DNA from: Odiellus spinosus
Taxonomy: Eukaryota > Arthropoda > Arachnida > Opiliones > Phalangiidae
Direction of reading: 5' to 3'
Assembly (NCBI GenBank): GCA_963920705.1
Contig: OY987230.1
Location: 8,875,185 to 8,939,184, forward strand
Length of the DNA stretch: 64,000 nucleotides
Both the position numbers and the translations under genes were made by a program. The notes beneath the pieces were generated by a model, which did no database searches, had not been told where the DNA came from, and worked only from the letters and a program-made list of their open reading frames with translations. Positions 12,501 to 26,200 of the stretch are shown one piece after another. How positions within the stretch are numbered: the first letter of the stretch is position 1; each line of letters begins with the position of its first letter.

Positions 12501-15500
12501 TCAGTATACGCTTAAGCTGGATTTACACCGACCAATTTTAGATTCTGAGGTTAATCGGACTCTTGTTACAATAAAGTGGGGTGGAGGAGTAATTAGAACT
12601 CTTGCCTCGCTGCAAGAGGGTCCAGATTCGATCCCAACTTGTGTCACTACCTTCGTTCAAACCCTTTTGCATCGCGTTCTATACCAAAACTCGCAGAAGT
12701 TAACGGTAATAGTTAGTATAGGGACGCTAGTTATTTGTAGTGGCACGCTGTTTAAAGGGACCCTCTTGTAAATCAGCTAACGAACTGAAGAGGATATCCC
12801 TTCTTATATTAGTATTATACGCTAGCATAGTGTCTCTCTTCTGATGTTATCTCCTGGTATTCTTTTATATTCCCCATTCTTCATAAATTCAAAATGTAAC
12901 CTGTGGATGCAACGTGACGCGAAATGGTCGGTGATTAATATATATTAGAAATTATGAACTGTCAAACTTCAATGTTAATTACTTCTGTTTTTAGAACTTA
13001 ACCTTAGTTGTTTTTTTCGTTTTTTTTGGTCGAACGTGATACTTTTATTGAACACAAGGTCTAAACGGGAAAAGGGGGCTGAAGAAGGGAAATAAATACG
13101 GGTTAGTGAACGATTTGAACAAAAAGAAACAAGAAAAGCTTGTCTGTTGTCCGTTTCCATGGTGACACAATTCCACAGAGAACCACTAAGAGAGAGAAAA
13201 CGGAGAAAGACCCAAACATCCGAGCTATATACTCTCATTTATTCGTCAGCTGCCACCGTGTTATACTCGCTCGATCACTTTGAGATTTCAACTGGTTTAA
13301 TTCTAGTCTCGCCTTCAGGCTCTAAAATATTACTTCATACCATTTCATTGGACATATAAGCTAAGCTTAGCCTCGCGCTTTATGATTAATAACATAGCCA
13401 ACCACCTCTTCCGTTTCATTTGAAATACAGTCGGCAACGTCGCGTCGCGTGATCTAAATATTGAAATCGACGTTATACATTAGCCCCTCGCCAACCATCC
13501 AGCCACCTTAAACAAGGTGGTTCGTTGGGCCACGGTTTTTACGCGACAAGACGGCGTTTCCGCCGATGAAACTAAGTTGTTCATTAATTAAAACCGCGGC
13601 CAAAGTTAGTTACAAGTTGCGCTCCATGGCAACGTCTGGCCCTCTCTTTATTATCCCTACTGCATGATTTCGTGTCTGACTCTCCCTTTATTATCCCTAA
13701 TCCATGCTTTTACATCTGACTCTCCCTTTACTATTCATAATCCATAATGTTTACGTCTAGCTCTCCCTTTATTATCCATGCATAATCCATAATGTTTACG
13801 TCTAGCTCTCCCTTTATTATCCATAATCCCTTTATTATTACTCCGTGACTTTTCGCGTAAGCAACCTCTCTGTTAGACCCGTGCCTCTGACAATTTCGCT
13901 CAAAGAATCTCTCTGACAGTTTTGCGTAAGCATACCTGCCTTTTGCAAAAAAGCGCTGATCACATAAGTGGCTCAAAAACAAGTTTACGCGTAACTAAAA
14001 ATATGTAACTATTAACCTATTATTATTGGCGGAGAAAGGGAGGACAGCCTCTAAAGAGGGAAAAGAGAAGGGGACATTACTGTTTGAAAAACGTATATAC
14101 GTAATCCGCTAGCTATCAAGGTTTTTAACAAGTTCAAGATCGTCAACGATTTTTTGTGGCCGTTTTAATGCTATTCTAAAAAGGCTTGTTCGCATTTGTG
14201 AACCTATACGTATTAGAAAAAATGTATTAACGGATGGAAATAATAGAAAGAACGTTTTCAATTAAGGTTTTTTGGCCAAAAAAGTAATTTTTCCGTCCTA
14301 AATATAGACATTTTAATAGTTACTTGTTTTGGCCAAAAATCTTGGTTGTAAACGCGCGCCTTTACGGAAGTCTTACCAGCATCCTTGATGTTGGTTTTCG
14401 TACCGTACTGTTCTTGGATTATTTCTCCCGCCTTTTGCGAGTTTTAGTGTCTCTGTTTTATTATTATGTCCTTCTGGTTTTGAAAAACTAACGGTACAAC
14501 GAGTAAGTTTGTATTAACACTAACACTAATACAGGTACATAATCGAAACTAATACCTTTTGTAGAACTTCGCCTTGTATATACGTGTGTTTATGAGGATT
14601 TGGCAATGACTAACATTCCTCCTCCAACGCGAGTAGAACGGGCACGCGTATAGAAGATAGAAGAGCGCTGGTAAAGGGAAAGCCAGACATCAGGTCAATT
14701 TTATTCGTTATATCTGTGTTTTTTAAGATTATAGCCTATTGCTTGAATGTCTTCGATAGCAAATTGGTCCCGCCCCAACATATTCAGTTAAGAACATTCC
14801 AATAATCAGAGCTCCACGGCTCAGTTTTCCATTAAGCCGTTATTCAGATTTTCTGAAATTAGAAGTTGCTCAGAGGTTGACGGTATACTTGAATCGAATT
14901 CCTAGGCCCGAGAAAAAAAATTTCCACATATCCTTTAATTCTGTCAAAAAAATCATAATTATATTTCTCTCGGGGAACCCAAGACGTTTCTGAATTTATC
15001 CAGACACCCCTCATCTACTTTTCAAAATTGGTTTTGGATTTAATTTCTTAAAAGTTTTATCACAAAAATATTACAGTAGACTATTGTGGAAGGGAGTATG
15101 AAACGGCATTTGAATCTGTTTTAAATATATCTTGGAAAAAGCTTGAATTTATTCATTCCATCATGACTACTTTAAATAGTCTAACTAATTCTTTAGAAAT
15201 GGGAGGAGCTACCCCTTTTTTCATCAAGTAATTTTCTGCCGACTGTCATGATGTTTTAATAAGAAAAAATTGTTGCATTTACTAGCTAGAATTCATGTTG
15301 CGTGAGTAAGTGGAAACATGAATTCATATAAACCATATTTAGTAGGGCTGGGCGAGTAGTACTTTTAGGGTACCGAGTCGAGTATCGAGTACCAAAAATT
15401 TTCGTTGTCGAGTACCGAGTCGAGTATTAAATATTGGGTCGAGTATCGAGTAGTTGGGCCTTGGTTAATTTTCATGCACTCGAGTACTCGCGAGTATTTA

Positions 15501-18500
15501 AGCCTACTACTCGCGAGTATTAACTAATTAAGGAGTGAGCTTAGGTTTAACCATTCCACATTAACAATAACAATATAAAAAAAATCATGTTTTAAACTTT
15601 TACAACTGTTTTGTGTTATATCACATTACATGAAGTAGAGATCAGTCAGAAAAAAAGTTAGAAAATTTCACTGTTTAGATTTTCATGTAGAAATAATAAA
15701 TCAGTGCTTGCAAAGAAAGTTCCGGTTTCCCACCTTACGACCCAAAAGTAAAAATCCAAAAGAATATAAGCTCCATTGCCTGCAGGCTTTGTATTAAAAC
15801 TTTGTGTACTAGCCTTGCCGAGTTTCTAATGGGTTCCGCGAATTCTTATCGCGAATTCTTATCGAGTAGTTTGTCGAGTAGTAAAACCAATACTCGATAC
15901 TCGTCACGAGTAGTAAAATGAGGTCGATCGAGTACCGAGTCGAGTACTCGACTCGGTACTCGATCGAGTTACTCGAATCAATCGAGTACTCGCCCAGCCC
16001 TAATATTTAGATAAATTATAGAAGGTAAGGTTCAAACTGATTATGTTCCGTTTTCGAGTGTTCAAAACCTCTGACGTTGTAGGAACCGCTTGACTTTAGC
16101 GTCTTTGCCTTTGGAACCAAACATTGCCATCGGAGTCGAAACATACCCAGTTTCAACTTCGACATGGACGTTACATTAACTTCCTAAGACTTCTTTCCGC
16201 GTAAGAAAGAATTTTTATTCTGGGATATCAGAATTCTTTCGTTCGTGGGAAAAATTCTTAGCATTCTGATGTCTTGATGGAAGTTTTCTCATCCAAAATA
16301 ACATCGGATTATTGGAATACTTTCCCTAAAAGAAATTACTAAATATTGAAAATCACTCTAAGAAGGTTCCCCGTTCTTAGAAGAAAACCACCTATTCAAT
16401 GAAGAATAAAGTTCCAATTCGAAGGCCGAGAGCTATAACAGCCAGTGTGAACGTTGAGCTGTTTCTATTGTTGGTATTAACGGAGTCGGGAGAGAGCGAA
16501 TAAGAAAGAATGAAAGGGAAAAGAGGGGGTGGTTCCCCGCGCTTGGTTCCCGGCGGCCTAGTGTACAGTTGGGAATGTTCCGGGGGATACGGGGTATCAA
16601 CCCTCGACTGGCCTGGTCATTCACCCCTAGGAACGTCGCGGTTTGGCGGCGGCGCGCGAGCTTTGAAAGGTGTAATACGCGAATTCCGTCCGCATTCTCT
16701 CAACCTCTCTCCGCCAACCGAAGTCGATCCGAAATATTTTAAAGAAGTTATACAAGGAGAGGCCTAACACACAGGCGCGAAAGTGAAATCTTCGGAGGAG
16801 TCTACCGAGGAGTGTCGGAGAAGTTTTTCGGGGTCGATTTGTTCGAGGTTGTGCGATGTGATAAGAGATTGGAGTTCGCCACGCGCTTTAGAACAGTAGG
16901 TTGATCACGTGTTTCTTGCTCGTTTCCTCTTCCTCTCCGTTTTTCCCGGGTTCCTGAGCAATCTAATCTTGCGTATTAAATCGCCTCAGCTTTGTCTTGT
17001 TTGTAAATTGCTCTGAAAAAAAAGTACGCCTTGTTAGTTCTTATGGTATAGTATTAATTGTCCAATCGCGTGATATCATGATGAGTCTCTTGACGTTCTA
17101 TCCTTAAAATTAATGGTTTCGGCGGTGAGTGAAGGGGGTTAAATTGTTTATGGAAACTAATTAGGATGTTAATTTTTGAACTTAAAGGTTTATAGTTTTG
17201 ATTTCGTTAATAAAGGATATCTGTCAATCATTTCGTGGGTTTCTGCAAAAGATTTATATCTTGGTCGCAACTTTGAAAAAAGGGTGCATTTCCCCCAGAA
17301 TCAGGTTCTATTTAACTGCAATTGTTGTTGCTTCCAAGGGTCAGGAGAGGGATAGGATTTCCCATTTTGTAGTAATATCACAAGTAAATCATGATTTATC
17401 TGTGGTAATATATATTAAAGCTTTTGGCTCGATTACCATTTATGTATAGTCTAAACAAAGAAAATATAGCTAAGGAATTGAAATTGTGAATAAAGACAAC
17501 TTTTTGGTCTCGACTATTCCCGTGAAAGTGACCTCACAGAGACGGAGTTAGCTCGCCTTAGCAACACTTTTTAACACTTGCACTAAAATCATTATTTTAA
17601 TATTTATTATTGTCTTAATGAATTAAAGTCGTCTGCTTGCTTCGTGTCAAAGAACCGAGGGGTCGGTCATTTATTTTACATCCTAAAAGAAGAACTGTAA
17701 AGTCCTTTGACCCCAGCTCTTTCAAAAACCCTTGGACCAAAATAATCCCACAAATCCCGCACATCGAAGTCGAAATTCACTATACCAAATCCCGTCGCAA
17801 AAAGTAGCCAATCCCAAAATAAATCTTTAAATCCTATAGGATTTATTGAAAACACTATTCGATTTTAAGAATCTCCGAAAATTGACAAAAAAAAAATCCC
17901 CAAAATTACTTGATGGAAGAATTAACTAATTCAACGATTTAAAAATTATTTTATGTCTAAACTAAGACCAAGTTAAAGTCTCATGTAATAGTCAACCTGG
18001 TCTTTGACATCTATAGACCAATGAAAGACCAAATCACTCTAGTTGAGCGCGGAAAGGAAGGAGTTCGAGCAACGCCACCCAAAATCAATTGGGGAACACT
18101 TTTGTTCCTATTTATATTCCTTTAATTTGGAAGAGGAAAAAGATTTGACACTTCTAGAAACGTCAATGCATAGCTTTTACAAGAGCGCGAGACATTATAC
18201 TGGCGCGATAACATAAGCCGCGTTCATACTAGGCCTTGGAATCGATTTATACCGTTTCCAAACGTTTCGCAAGAGTCGTGTGAACGGGAAGCCATCTTTA
18301 ATCGATTTGATTCGGTTTCTCGAAACTGCTTCGGGAACCAGTTTCATACTGATTCGGTTTCGACATCCGATAGATGAAGGTACAATAAATCGATTTATAA
18401 ATATAATGCGGGAACACGTGACGCTTAAAGCGATTCCTGACGATTTCGTCGATTTAAATATTGGTTTGATTTTACCGTTACAAATCGATTAATAAATGTT

Positions 18501-20240
18501 AAAGTGGCCGTAGCTATAGTCGGCCATGAAACCTTATTGTTACCAAAAAATCGATTTAAAAATTTAAACGTTCTTTCTAAACCTTTATTACTTTAACGTT
18601 ACGGTTCATTTTTGGCGCAATTTCCCTCTAAATTCCTCAATTTACGACGAGGGAGATCTGGATAAGAGATCGTGATCGGAATTTTGTGGCTTTCGCGTGT
18701 ACTATATGTACGTAAAAGAAGAAATTCCCATAAAAATTCTATAGGTTAAAGCTTATAGAGGCACGCGGGGAGGAGGAACTATAGGAAATGGGAGGGTGCG
18801 GTCACCTGCAGTAAAGATGATGATGTATCCAAGAGGCAGAAGCCCTATCTATATAGCTGCACCACGCTATCACCGTCCGCTCGTGTAACTACCTATAAAA
18901 TGATTTCCTCTCCCAGATCTAGATCACCTTTCCTCCTGGGAAAATTGGATCCCAGACAAAATTGGGGGGAAAAAGCCAAGGATATAAAAAACAATCATTT
19001 TCCGCGATAGCGGAAGGAAAGGGCTTCAACAGTCAACTCGCCTTTTATATGGACCATTTTCGTGGAAGGATAGAGCCACTTCGAGTCCATCTTTATCAAG
19101 TTTAATATTTAAGGATTATTTTAAGAGAAAACGCAGATTTTCCGCGACAAAACTGGGCCCGCGTAACCTTTTAACCCGAGTTAATTACGTGTTAGAGAGT
19201 AAGGTTTAAAAGGCACGCGCTGATTCGTCCAAAGCACTTAAATCGACACGTAACTGCCATTAGAGCTGTAAAACTCGTAAGTCCACGGTTCTGAAAATTG
19301 AAATGTGATAGAACCATTCTCGTACCATCGGAGTTAGGCCTAATACGATTTAAAAACCTTCTTAGTGGAGAAATCTAAGCCTAAAATGCAATTTAGAAAA
19401 CGACTTTAGTGGCGCGAGCGTTAATGGGTTGTCGCCATCTTATCGTGACGTCATTAGGAGGATTTCTAATTCTACCCAAAAAACAAATTTCACGAGATTT
19501 GACTAGGTTTAAAAAATTATAATATGATGAACTAGTCTATTATTTGAATAAGTAAACGTAACGGTTCTAGGCTTAGTGCTAGCATCTGCTCACCCTTCTC
19601 CGTGCCGGCGTAATCTAGAGCCTCTCGACCACCTGGTCAGGTTTGACACTGGATATGATGGACGCCCGGCTATAATATGAAACGAGATAAAAATCAATTT
19701 GGAGGAAACTGGTGGGCTTCGCAGTTTGACGTCAAAGATTAGTATCTTTGACAGAATCTTTGATTCTGAATTTATTAGTTATGAAGTTTACGATTAAAGG
19801 AAAAGTCTCAAAATATTTTAGTTTATAGTGGGGAAACTATAGCTCAACTCGGACCATCCAGAGATTCATTGGAAAAAGTTGATAGACATCTTCTCTTGAG
19901 CTTGAGAACAATCGCGAGAGAATTGGTTTTAAAAATTCGTTCCCGTCTCACACTTTCAGCTACGGTTTTTTAAGCCAAACCCTATGAGGTTTAGGCTTAC
20001 TATATTGTCCAATGTGGAAAAGGACGAAAAGGTTTAAAGGTCAAGTATCGCCAAATACCTCGAAAAATAAAAATGGTCATGTCTCATAAAAATTCATAAA
20101 TATTAAATAATCTGTAAAAATACAAAAGACTTTAAAAGTCACAAAAAAAACCTTATCTGGGAAAGGGAAAAGGTCTAGCCTAGTCTCGCAAGAAGAACCA
20201 ACTTTAAAATCAGGAAATTGGCAAAATAGTTCAGGTCTTA

Positions 20241-20277
<37 letters not shown>

Positions 20278-23200
20278 CTAGTCTCACAATAATAAAAACT
20301 TGCGCGAATGACGGGAATAGGCTTAGGGGTGATATGCTAAATGGGAGAATTCAGCCCAGTAATTTTTAATTAGCCTCGGACAGAATTTTGGCGCGAAGCT
20401 TAGCGGCTAATAGTGATAATTCTTAGCGTTACGATGGACTTCTGAGGTTTGGCTTCGTTATGGACTTGCCATCTTGTTTCGTTTTCTCACGCGCTTGCGA
20501 ACGGCCTAGGCTTCAAAAATCGATTGGTTGCTTCGATTTTGGCAGGTCGTCGCGAGATCTAAAACCTCAACCAACGATTGGTCGCTTCATTTAGGGCTAG
20601 GCTTTGTAGAGAGACGGGCATTCGTAGTGTAATTATCTATCCTGTTCTTGTACATGCGTGCTATTGGTAAGATTTGGAATTCCGCTACGAGTAACGGAAA
20701 GTAATACGTCATAAGAGCAGAGCTGAAGAAAAAAATAAAGAATTCTTTCTGCGATTTAAGGAAGAATTCCAATAATCTATAGAAATTCTAGCGTAATTGT
20801 TTTTACTAAAACATAGTTCAACTGTTATGGTACCCAATGTTATTACTAATGTACCCACGTCTTGGGTACATTTCAATAAGAATTATCAGTATTTAGACGC
20901 GCGCCACAAGACTTAATTGTCTTCGTTTTTATCAATGAACTAGATCTACTCTATCTTCGTGGCCCTTTGAACTCCAGCTTTTATGACCCCTCTCAAATTA
21001 AAAAACGTCAGAAAGAAGCCCCTAAAGATTATCACGAGATTACTTCGGGGATTTCTTTTTCTTTAAGAGAATTATGACGGGTTTTCCGAGTTGAGACTTA
21101 ATTCCTCGTGGACGAATTACACAGTATAAATCGTAGCCAACATCGATGGCTGAAATATTCTCATAATTTCTATCCGAGTCTGTCTAGTTTTTCCCAGATT
21201 GTCTTGGTTATCACTAGTTACGATCGGGACCGAGGAGTAAGGGTTTTGGCAGGAATGTCTTTAACTTATGAACAAGGACGCAATGAAAGCTGAAGTCCCT
21301 TAGTCCAACATAGTTTAGAGACTTACTTTGTCCAATTATTTTAGGGGCCATCCCTATTAATCAGGTCTAGGGACTTAAGCATTTAGTGAGGAACTGCAGA
21401 ATTAATATAAGTGGTGATATGACCCTATCAAGTTCATTCTGGCACTGAACTACTTTCTTAGTATGAACTGCGGTTTCAGTTTGGGTTGCTCTACGGTATA
21501 ATTCTTCCATGAATCTCATCTTTGCAAAGTTATATCCCTTAGTTTTCTCTACGGCCACACGTTTTGTCCTTATAATATTCTATGGTCGTAAACGATTCGT
21601 TCTCGTCCAAAGCAAACCACGACTGCTAGCGAGTAATATAGATTCCAAGGAGATGAAATAAGTAGTGTAGCGTAAAGGGGAACCGAATACTGTTCTTCCA
21701 AGGACGAGAGAAAAATTCGTTCCGCTATATAACTCGAGAGTCTTTGGCCAGACGATTTATTAAGGCGATTCGGGAATGCGCAATTTCATCTTAAAACGGA
21801 GAATGGGGTCGGAGCCGCGTCGTAAAGTATCTCACCCTTCTTTCCCGACTCTATTGTCCTCTTTTCCCATAGGCTATATAAGTTAAGCTTATACAAGGCC
21901 AGCTACTGACGATGTTAAGTGTTTGAGAAGTAGTTTGACCATGGATGTTTGTAAGATTCGACGGTGGTCGATTGATATCCAAAGTTTAAACGGAAACTAG
22001 AGCTAAAAAAGGAATTGCCTTTGAATTTATTTTCTGAATCACCATGCCAAAAAACGTATTTGAGAATTTTTTCACAAAATAATCCTTTGGAATTTTTGCC
22101 CTTTTTGCTTTGACATATTTGTGTTGCCCTAAAGACCATTTTCGCGCCAAATTGTGGACGCAGCTATTACAGGAAAAAATGGGATGAACACGACGTTTTG
22201 GCTGAGTATGTATGCACGACGTTTTTATAACAATATGAAAAAAACTATCTTTGGAGTTCGAGTGACAACTAGGGTTCATAAAAATCTGTTTAACAGTTGA
22301 AAGCTTATTATTTCAAGTAAACCAGTGAATGTGGAGTCGAACGTCACTCCACGCGATAGGTGTATGGACTGATATGTATCGTAGAAACTTGCAGGGGTGT
22401 CGGAAGCCCATTCACTTTTTCCGACGCCCCTGTAAACTTAGGCAGGTCGTCCACAGCTCGAAACCACACCTTTGACAGGTTGCTGGATTTATCACTATGC
22501 TCTGTATAGATTGGTATTATCTACGTAGTATTCTTGATACGACCCCAGTCAGCTAATCCATATTTTTTTAAAACGTGAAAACTGAAAAATTATATTTTCT
22601 AAAGCTGCGTTCATACTAGGCGTTAGAATCCGACGTTAGAATCGATTTCAAAACGTTTTGCTGCAGTCGTGTGAACAGGAAGCCGTCTTTTCTCGAATTG
22701 ATTTGATTCGATTTCTCGAAACTGCTTCGAGAACCAGTTTCATACCGATTCGGTTTCAACAGCCGATAGATGATGAAGCTACAATAAATCGATTTATAAA
22801 GATAATGCGTGAACATATGACGCTTAAAACGATTCCTGGCGATTGAAACATCGGTTTGATTTTACCGTTTCAAATCGATTGAGAAATGCTAGTGTGACCA
22901 TAGCTTAAGTTATGTATGAAACCTGGAGTACATGAGCAAACGGCAGTTGAGCACTTCGCTCAAATATAACGTCATCACTCGCTCGCCTAGTGCACAACAA
23001 TGACAAAGACCCTTCTTTTCTGATGGTGATTTTGTGTCGGCTCGTTTTTTACGTAATGACGGGGGAGTACCTTTTGGATAAGAAATGGGCACTCTTTTCT
23101 TTTCTTAGTGTCCATATTGTGTGTCTGACGGTGAGCGACTCCCAGTTACCTTTCCTTTTGCCCTTCCGCGTTTTTATACGGTGCTTCTTTTCAAAGGTCG

Positions 23201-26200
23201 TGGTAGTTTGACGTCTTTCCAGGGGCCTCAGCTTCTTAAATTTCATCATTTTGTATAACATATTTTCCATTTTTTCTTCGAATTCCATTCCCTCGGATTA
23301 AAATTCCCGGGATTCTTTGGAAATCAAACATCTGCTAATGCAATGATTTTTTTTTCTTTTTTTTTTCAATGTATTACAGAATTGTTTGAAATCATTCGAC
23401 CGTGAAATTTTTCATATTTTTAACGTAGTTTGAATGATTTGAAGGGAAAGTGAATATAAATAAAAGTCCATGTACTGGTTTATAGGTAATGTATAACCGC
23501 GTTCACACTAGCAGAGCTCCCACCAGGTCCCTAATTACCTAAAACCCCCTACTTTTTTTGAGGTCCATAAACCATCATAAAATCGTGATTTTTGGTCAGT
23601 AAATCACCATATTTCTAGTCAATTTGTTTAAAAGTACCGGCGTCCTATAATATTGAACCCAAATTTTATGCTAAGTCGAAAAACTGACTAACTCAGGATA
23701 ATATAATATCACGAAAAAATTTAAAAAGATTAAAGTCAGATTTGTGATAAAATGCTTTTACCAAAAAAAAAAAAAAAAAAAAAAAATATATATCTATACT
23801 TTAAAAGTCATTTTGTGAAAATTAAAGATCTCATTTCATCTTCAATTAGTTCCTATTTGCTCCCTATTTTAAAAATTTTGGTTCCACTAGAAACTTTAGA
23901 AGCGCTTTGGAATGGTCAAAATGGAAAATTTTGGGGTCAATTGTAGAGATGCTTCGTCCAAAAATTTTATTTGCTTTAAAAGTCGATTTGAACTTTCGAA
24001 ACTATTTGAAAACGGTTTCAAAGGTATCTGAGTATACGAATTTATTTATTTTTTTTAGTCGCAAACAATCAATCAGAAAATAAAATATCTGAAAATATAT
24101 TTGCATATAACTTTTTCTAATTTGGTAAATCTACGTGAATTCTGACATTATCCGTTTGTTTAAAAAATACTATTTATCAATTAAGTTAACTTCTACAAAT
24201 AATAGAAAATGGCAACTTATCCATTAAGATTCTATTTCCTTCAAAAAAAAAAAATTATAAAAGCTTGAATTTATATTCATAGTTTTATTTATTTTCTTTG
24301 AATTTTAAGTAAATTTCAAATTATTTCTTTCCCATTGTTATACGTTTTAATTCGAGGTACTTGTTAATAGATAAAGCTCCTATCGTTTATCTTCGGATAA
24401 AACCCTATCCATTTAACTTTTATCTGAACGACTCGCGTTTGTTTATTCACAAACAATCAATCCGAAAATAAAATATGAATAACAGAAGATGGTGGTAATC
24501 CGATGCCGAGCACTATAACTCTAGTACCTGTACCATGTATTTGCGTAAATCGCAAGTAACTATAATTTACCTAATAACCTATATTTAGTATATAACAAAA
24601 TACTTCCGACTAAGTAAAGTATATTACGCATCGTTGGGTTTTATACTTAATGCCGTTTTCTATTGGGTAAATATTTCTGCAACCATTTAGCAATAATATG
24701 AGGAAGTCGAGGTTTCTTAACAATAATCTTTAATGATTTAGTAATCTAGTCTCCTGTTTTCATTGCACCATGATTGGAAGAAGTTTCCCAAATCAATAAA
24801 TCATCAAAATACATAATTATCTATGTCCGTCGCTAACGCTAAACATCACACGTGTCGTATTAATAATTTTATACTTTTGTTATATCAAAATGAGAAAAGC
24901 GGAGGCGAATATATACACTACGCTTAACTTCACCGGAAAAAAAGTAGTCGGTGCAAACTCCCCTTGAACAACAGAATAGAAGAGAGTTTTTATTGCAAAC
25001 GCTTGGCTCTAAGGGCCCGAATATGCTTCCGCGTTTTAAGAATGGTCATAATGTGTGATTACGATGATTATCAAGAGTTTAAGTTAAATAAATTAAGTGT
25101 CGTGAATTAAATCATCTTTTAAGTGAAGGATAAACATCTGTGCACGCCTTATTAGGCTTGGAATCGAGTTAAACCGTTTCAAAACTTTTCGCTTCAGTCG
25201 TGTGAAACGGAAACCTGCTTTTGATTCGATTTCTTGAAACCGCTTCGAGAACCAGTTTCGTACCGATTCGATTTCAACAATCGATAGATGAAACTACAAT
25301 AAATCGATTTTTAAAGATAGTGTGTGAACCCGTGACGCTTAAATCGATTCCTGGTGATTTGAATATCGGTTTGATTTTACCGTTTCAAATCGATAAAGAA
25401 ATACTAGTGTGCCCGTAGCTAAAGGGTCAGTCATTTCGATTACAGCTGAAATTCAAAACTAAAATTTTTGCCGGATTATATCTAGTTCCAGAAGCCCATG
25501 AAACCGAAGAAGGGTATGAACTAGGCCCCCTCCGAGCTAGAAAAAAAGCAAATTTATCCCAATTTTCTAACAGGGAGGAACGCTACATGGAACATTAGAT
25601 TAATTGACTTCAAAGGAGGGTTTTTCATCGGCTTCTGCTAGTTGTTATATAAATCTGTTGTTTTGTAATTCGGAAATTTAAAGAGTTACTTAAATGTTTC
25701 AAAGTTTACCAGCTGGAGTATCATAATAAACCTCCCTTCGAATTGAGGGCTAGTATCATACTCGTACCACCAACAAATGATACGATTCCATTTTAATATT
25801 CAGGAAATCAGCCTTTCTTTGAATGATATCAATCTTTATTTCGTCTTTATGGCTAAACATATGTGATAAAACTTCCACGAATCAATTTCAACATTCAAGT
25901 TAATCTAACTAATCTGGCGTTAAATCCGTCATTCTCTCTTAACCAGGGTAAACGAATCCTGTAGATAATCAGAGCCTTTGAATATCATATTTGAAGTATT
26001 GTTTGTGAAGTTGTGAAACTATAATCTCCGAATAAAAACGATAAGTTTGCCTTTTTTTTCGCAGACGTTACTCATGGTTGATGGAGGCGGACGTTTCGGA
26101 GGGTTACCACGCGGGTGGTGGTGGCAAGCCGCACGAGATTCATCATGTTAATCCGGAGCATCACGATAGGTTAGTTTTTTTTTCGAGTTTTATTGATTTT

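Larger units (their letters stand above)
6761..26064 (+). other. 19.3 kb first intron of the Kelch gene
   Basis: The intron opens with GTAAGT and closes with TTTTTTCGCAG. It is about 80% of the gene and holds most of the repeats described separately (families A, B, G, H and J, a tandem array and poly-A tracts) and a GC-rich island at 16430-16920. Apart from those, I see no exon or gene with a recognisable product. Stretches without any paired repeat include about 8.5-9.2, 14.0-15.3, 18.6-21.9 and 24.1-25.1 kb. Confidence 0.8.

Noticed and set aside
13731..13982. Minus-strand frame with repeated KGELDVNIMDY peptide
   Set aside because: It is a translation of a roughly 42-bp tandem DNA array, not a repeat protein.
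16510..16767. 85-codon frame in the GC-rich island as a coding exon
   Set aside because: It ends in a stop and has no recognisable product. Only a non-coding role for the island remains plausible.
18280..18492. Open frames inside family A repeats (also 22658-22846 and 25221-25418) with similar translations
   Set aside because: The three frames align because the DNA repeats are related. There is no recognisable protein, no common start, and other copies have stops or lost the frame.
26078..26080. Possible internal start at the beginning of Kelch exon 2
   Set aside because: The base triplet is TTG. The exon is phase-matched to exon 1 and is read from there; a downstream ATG could only matter if the alternative promoter is real.
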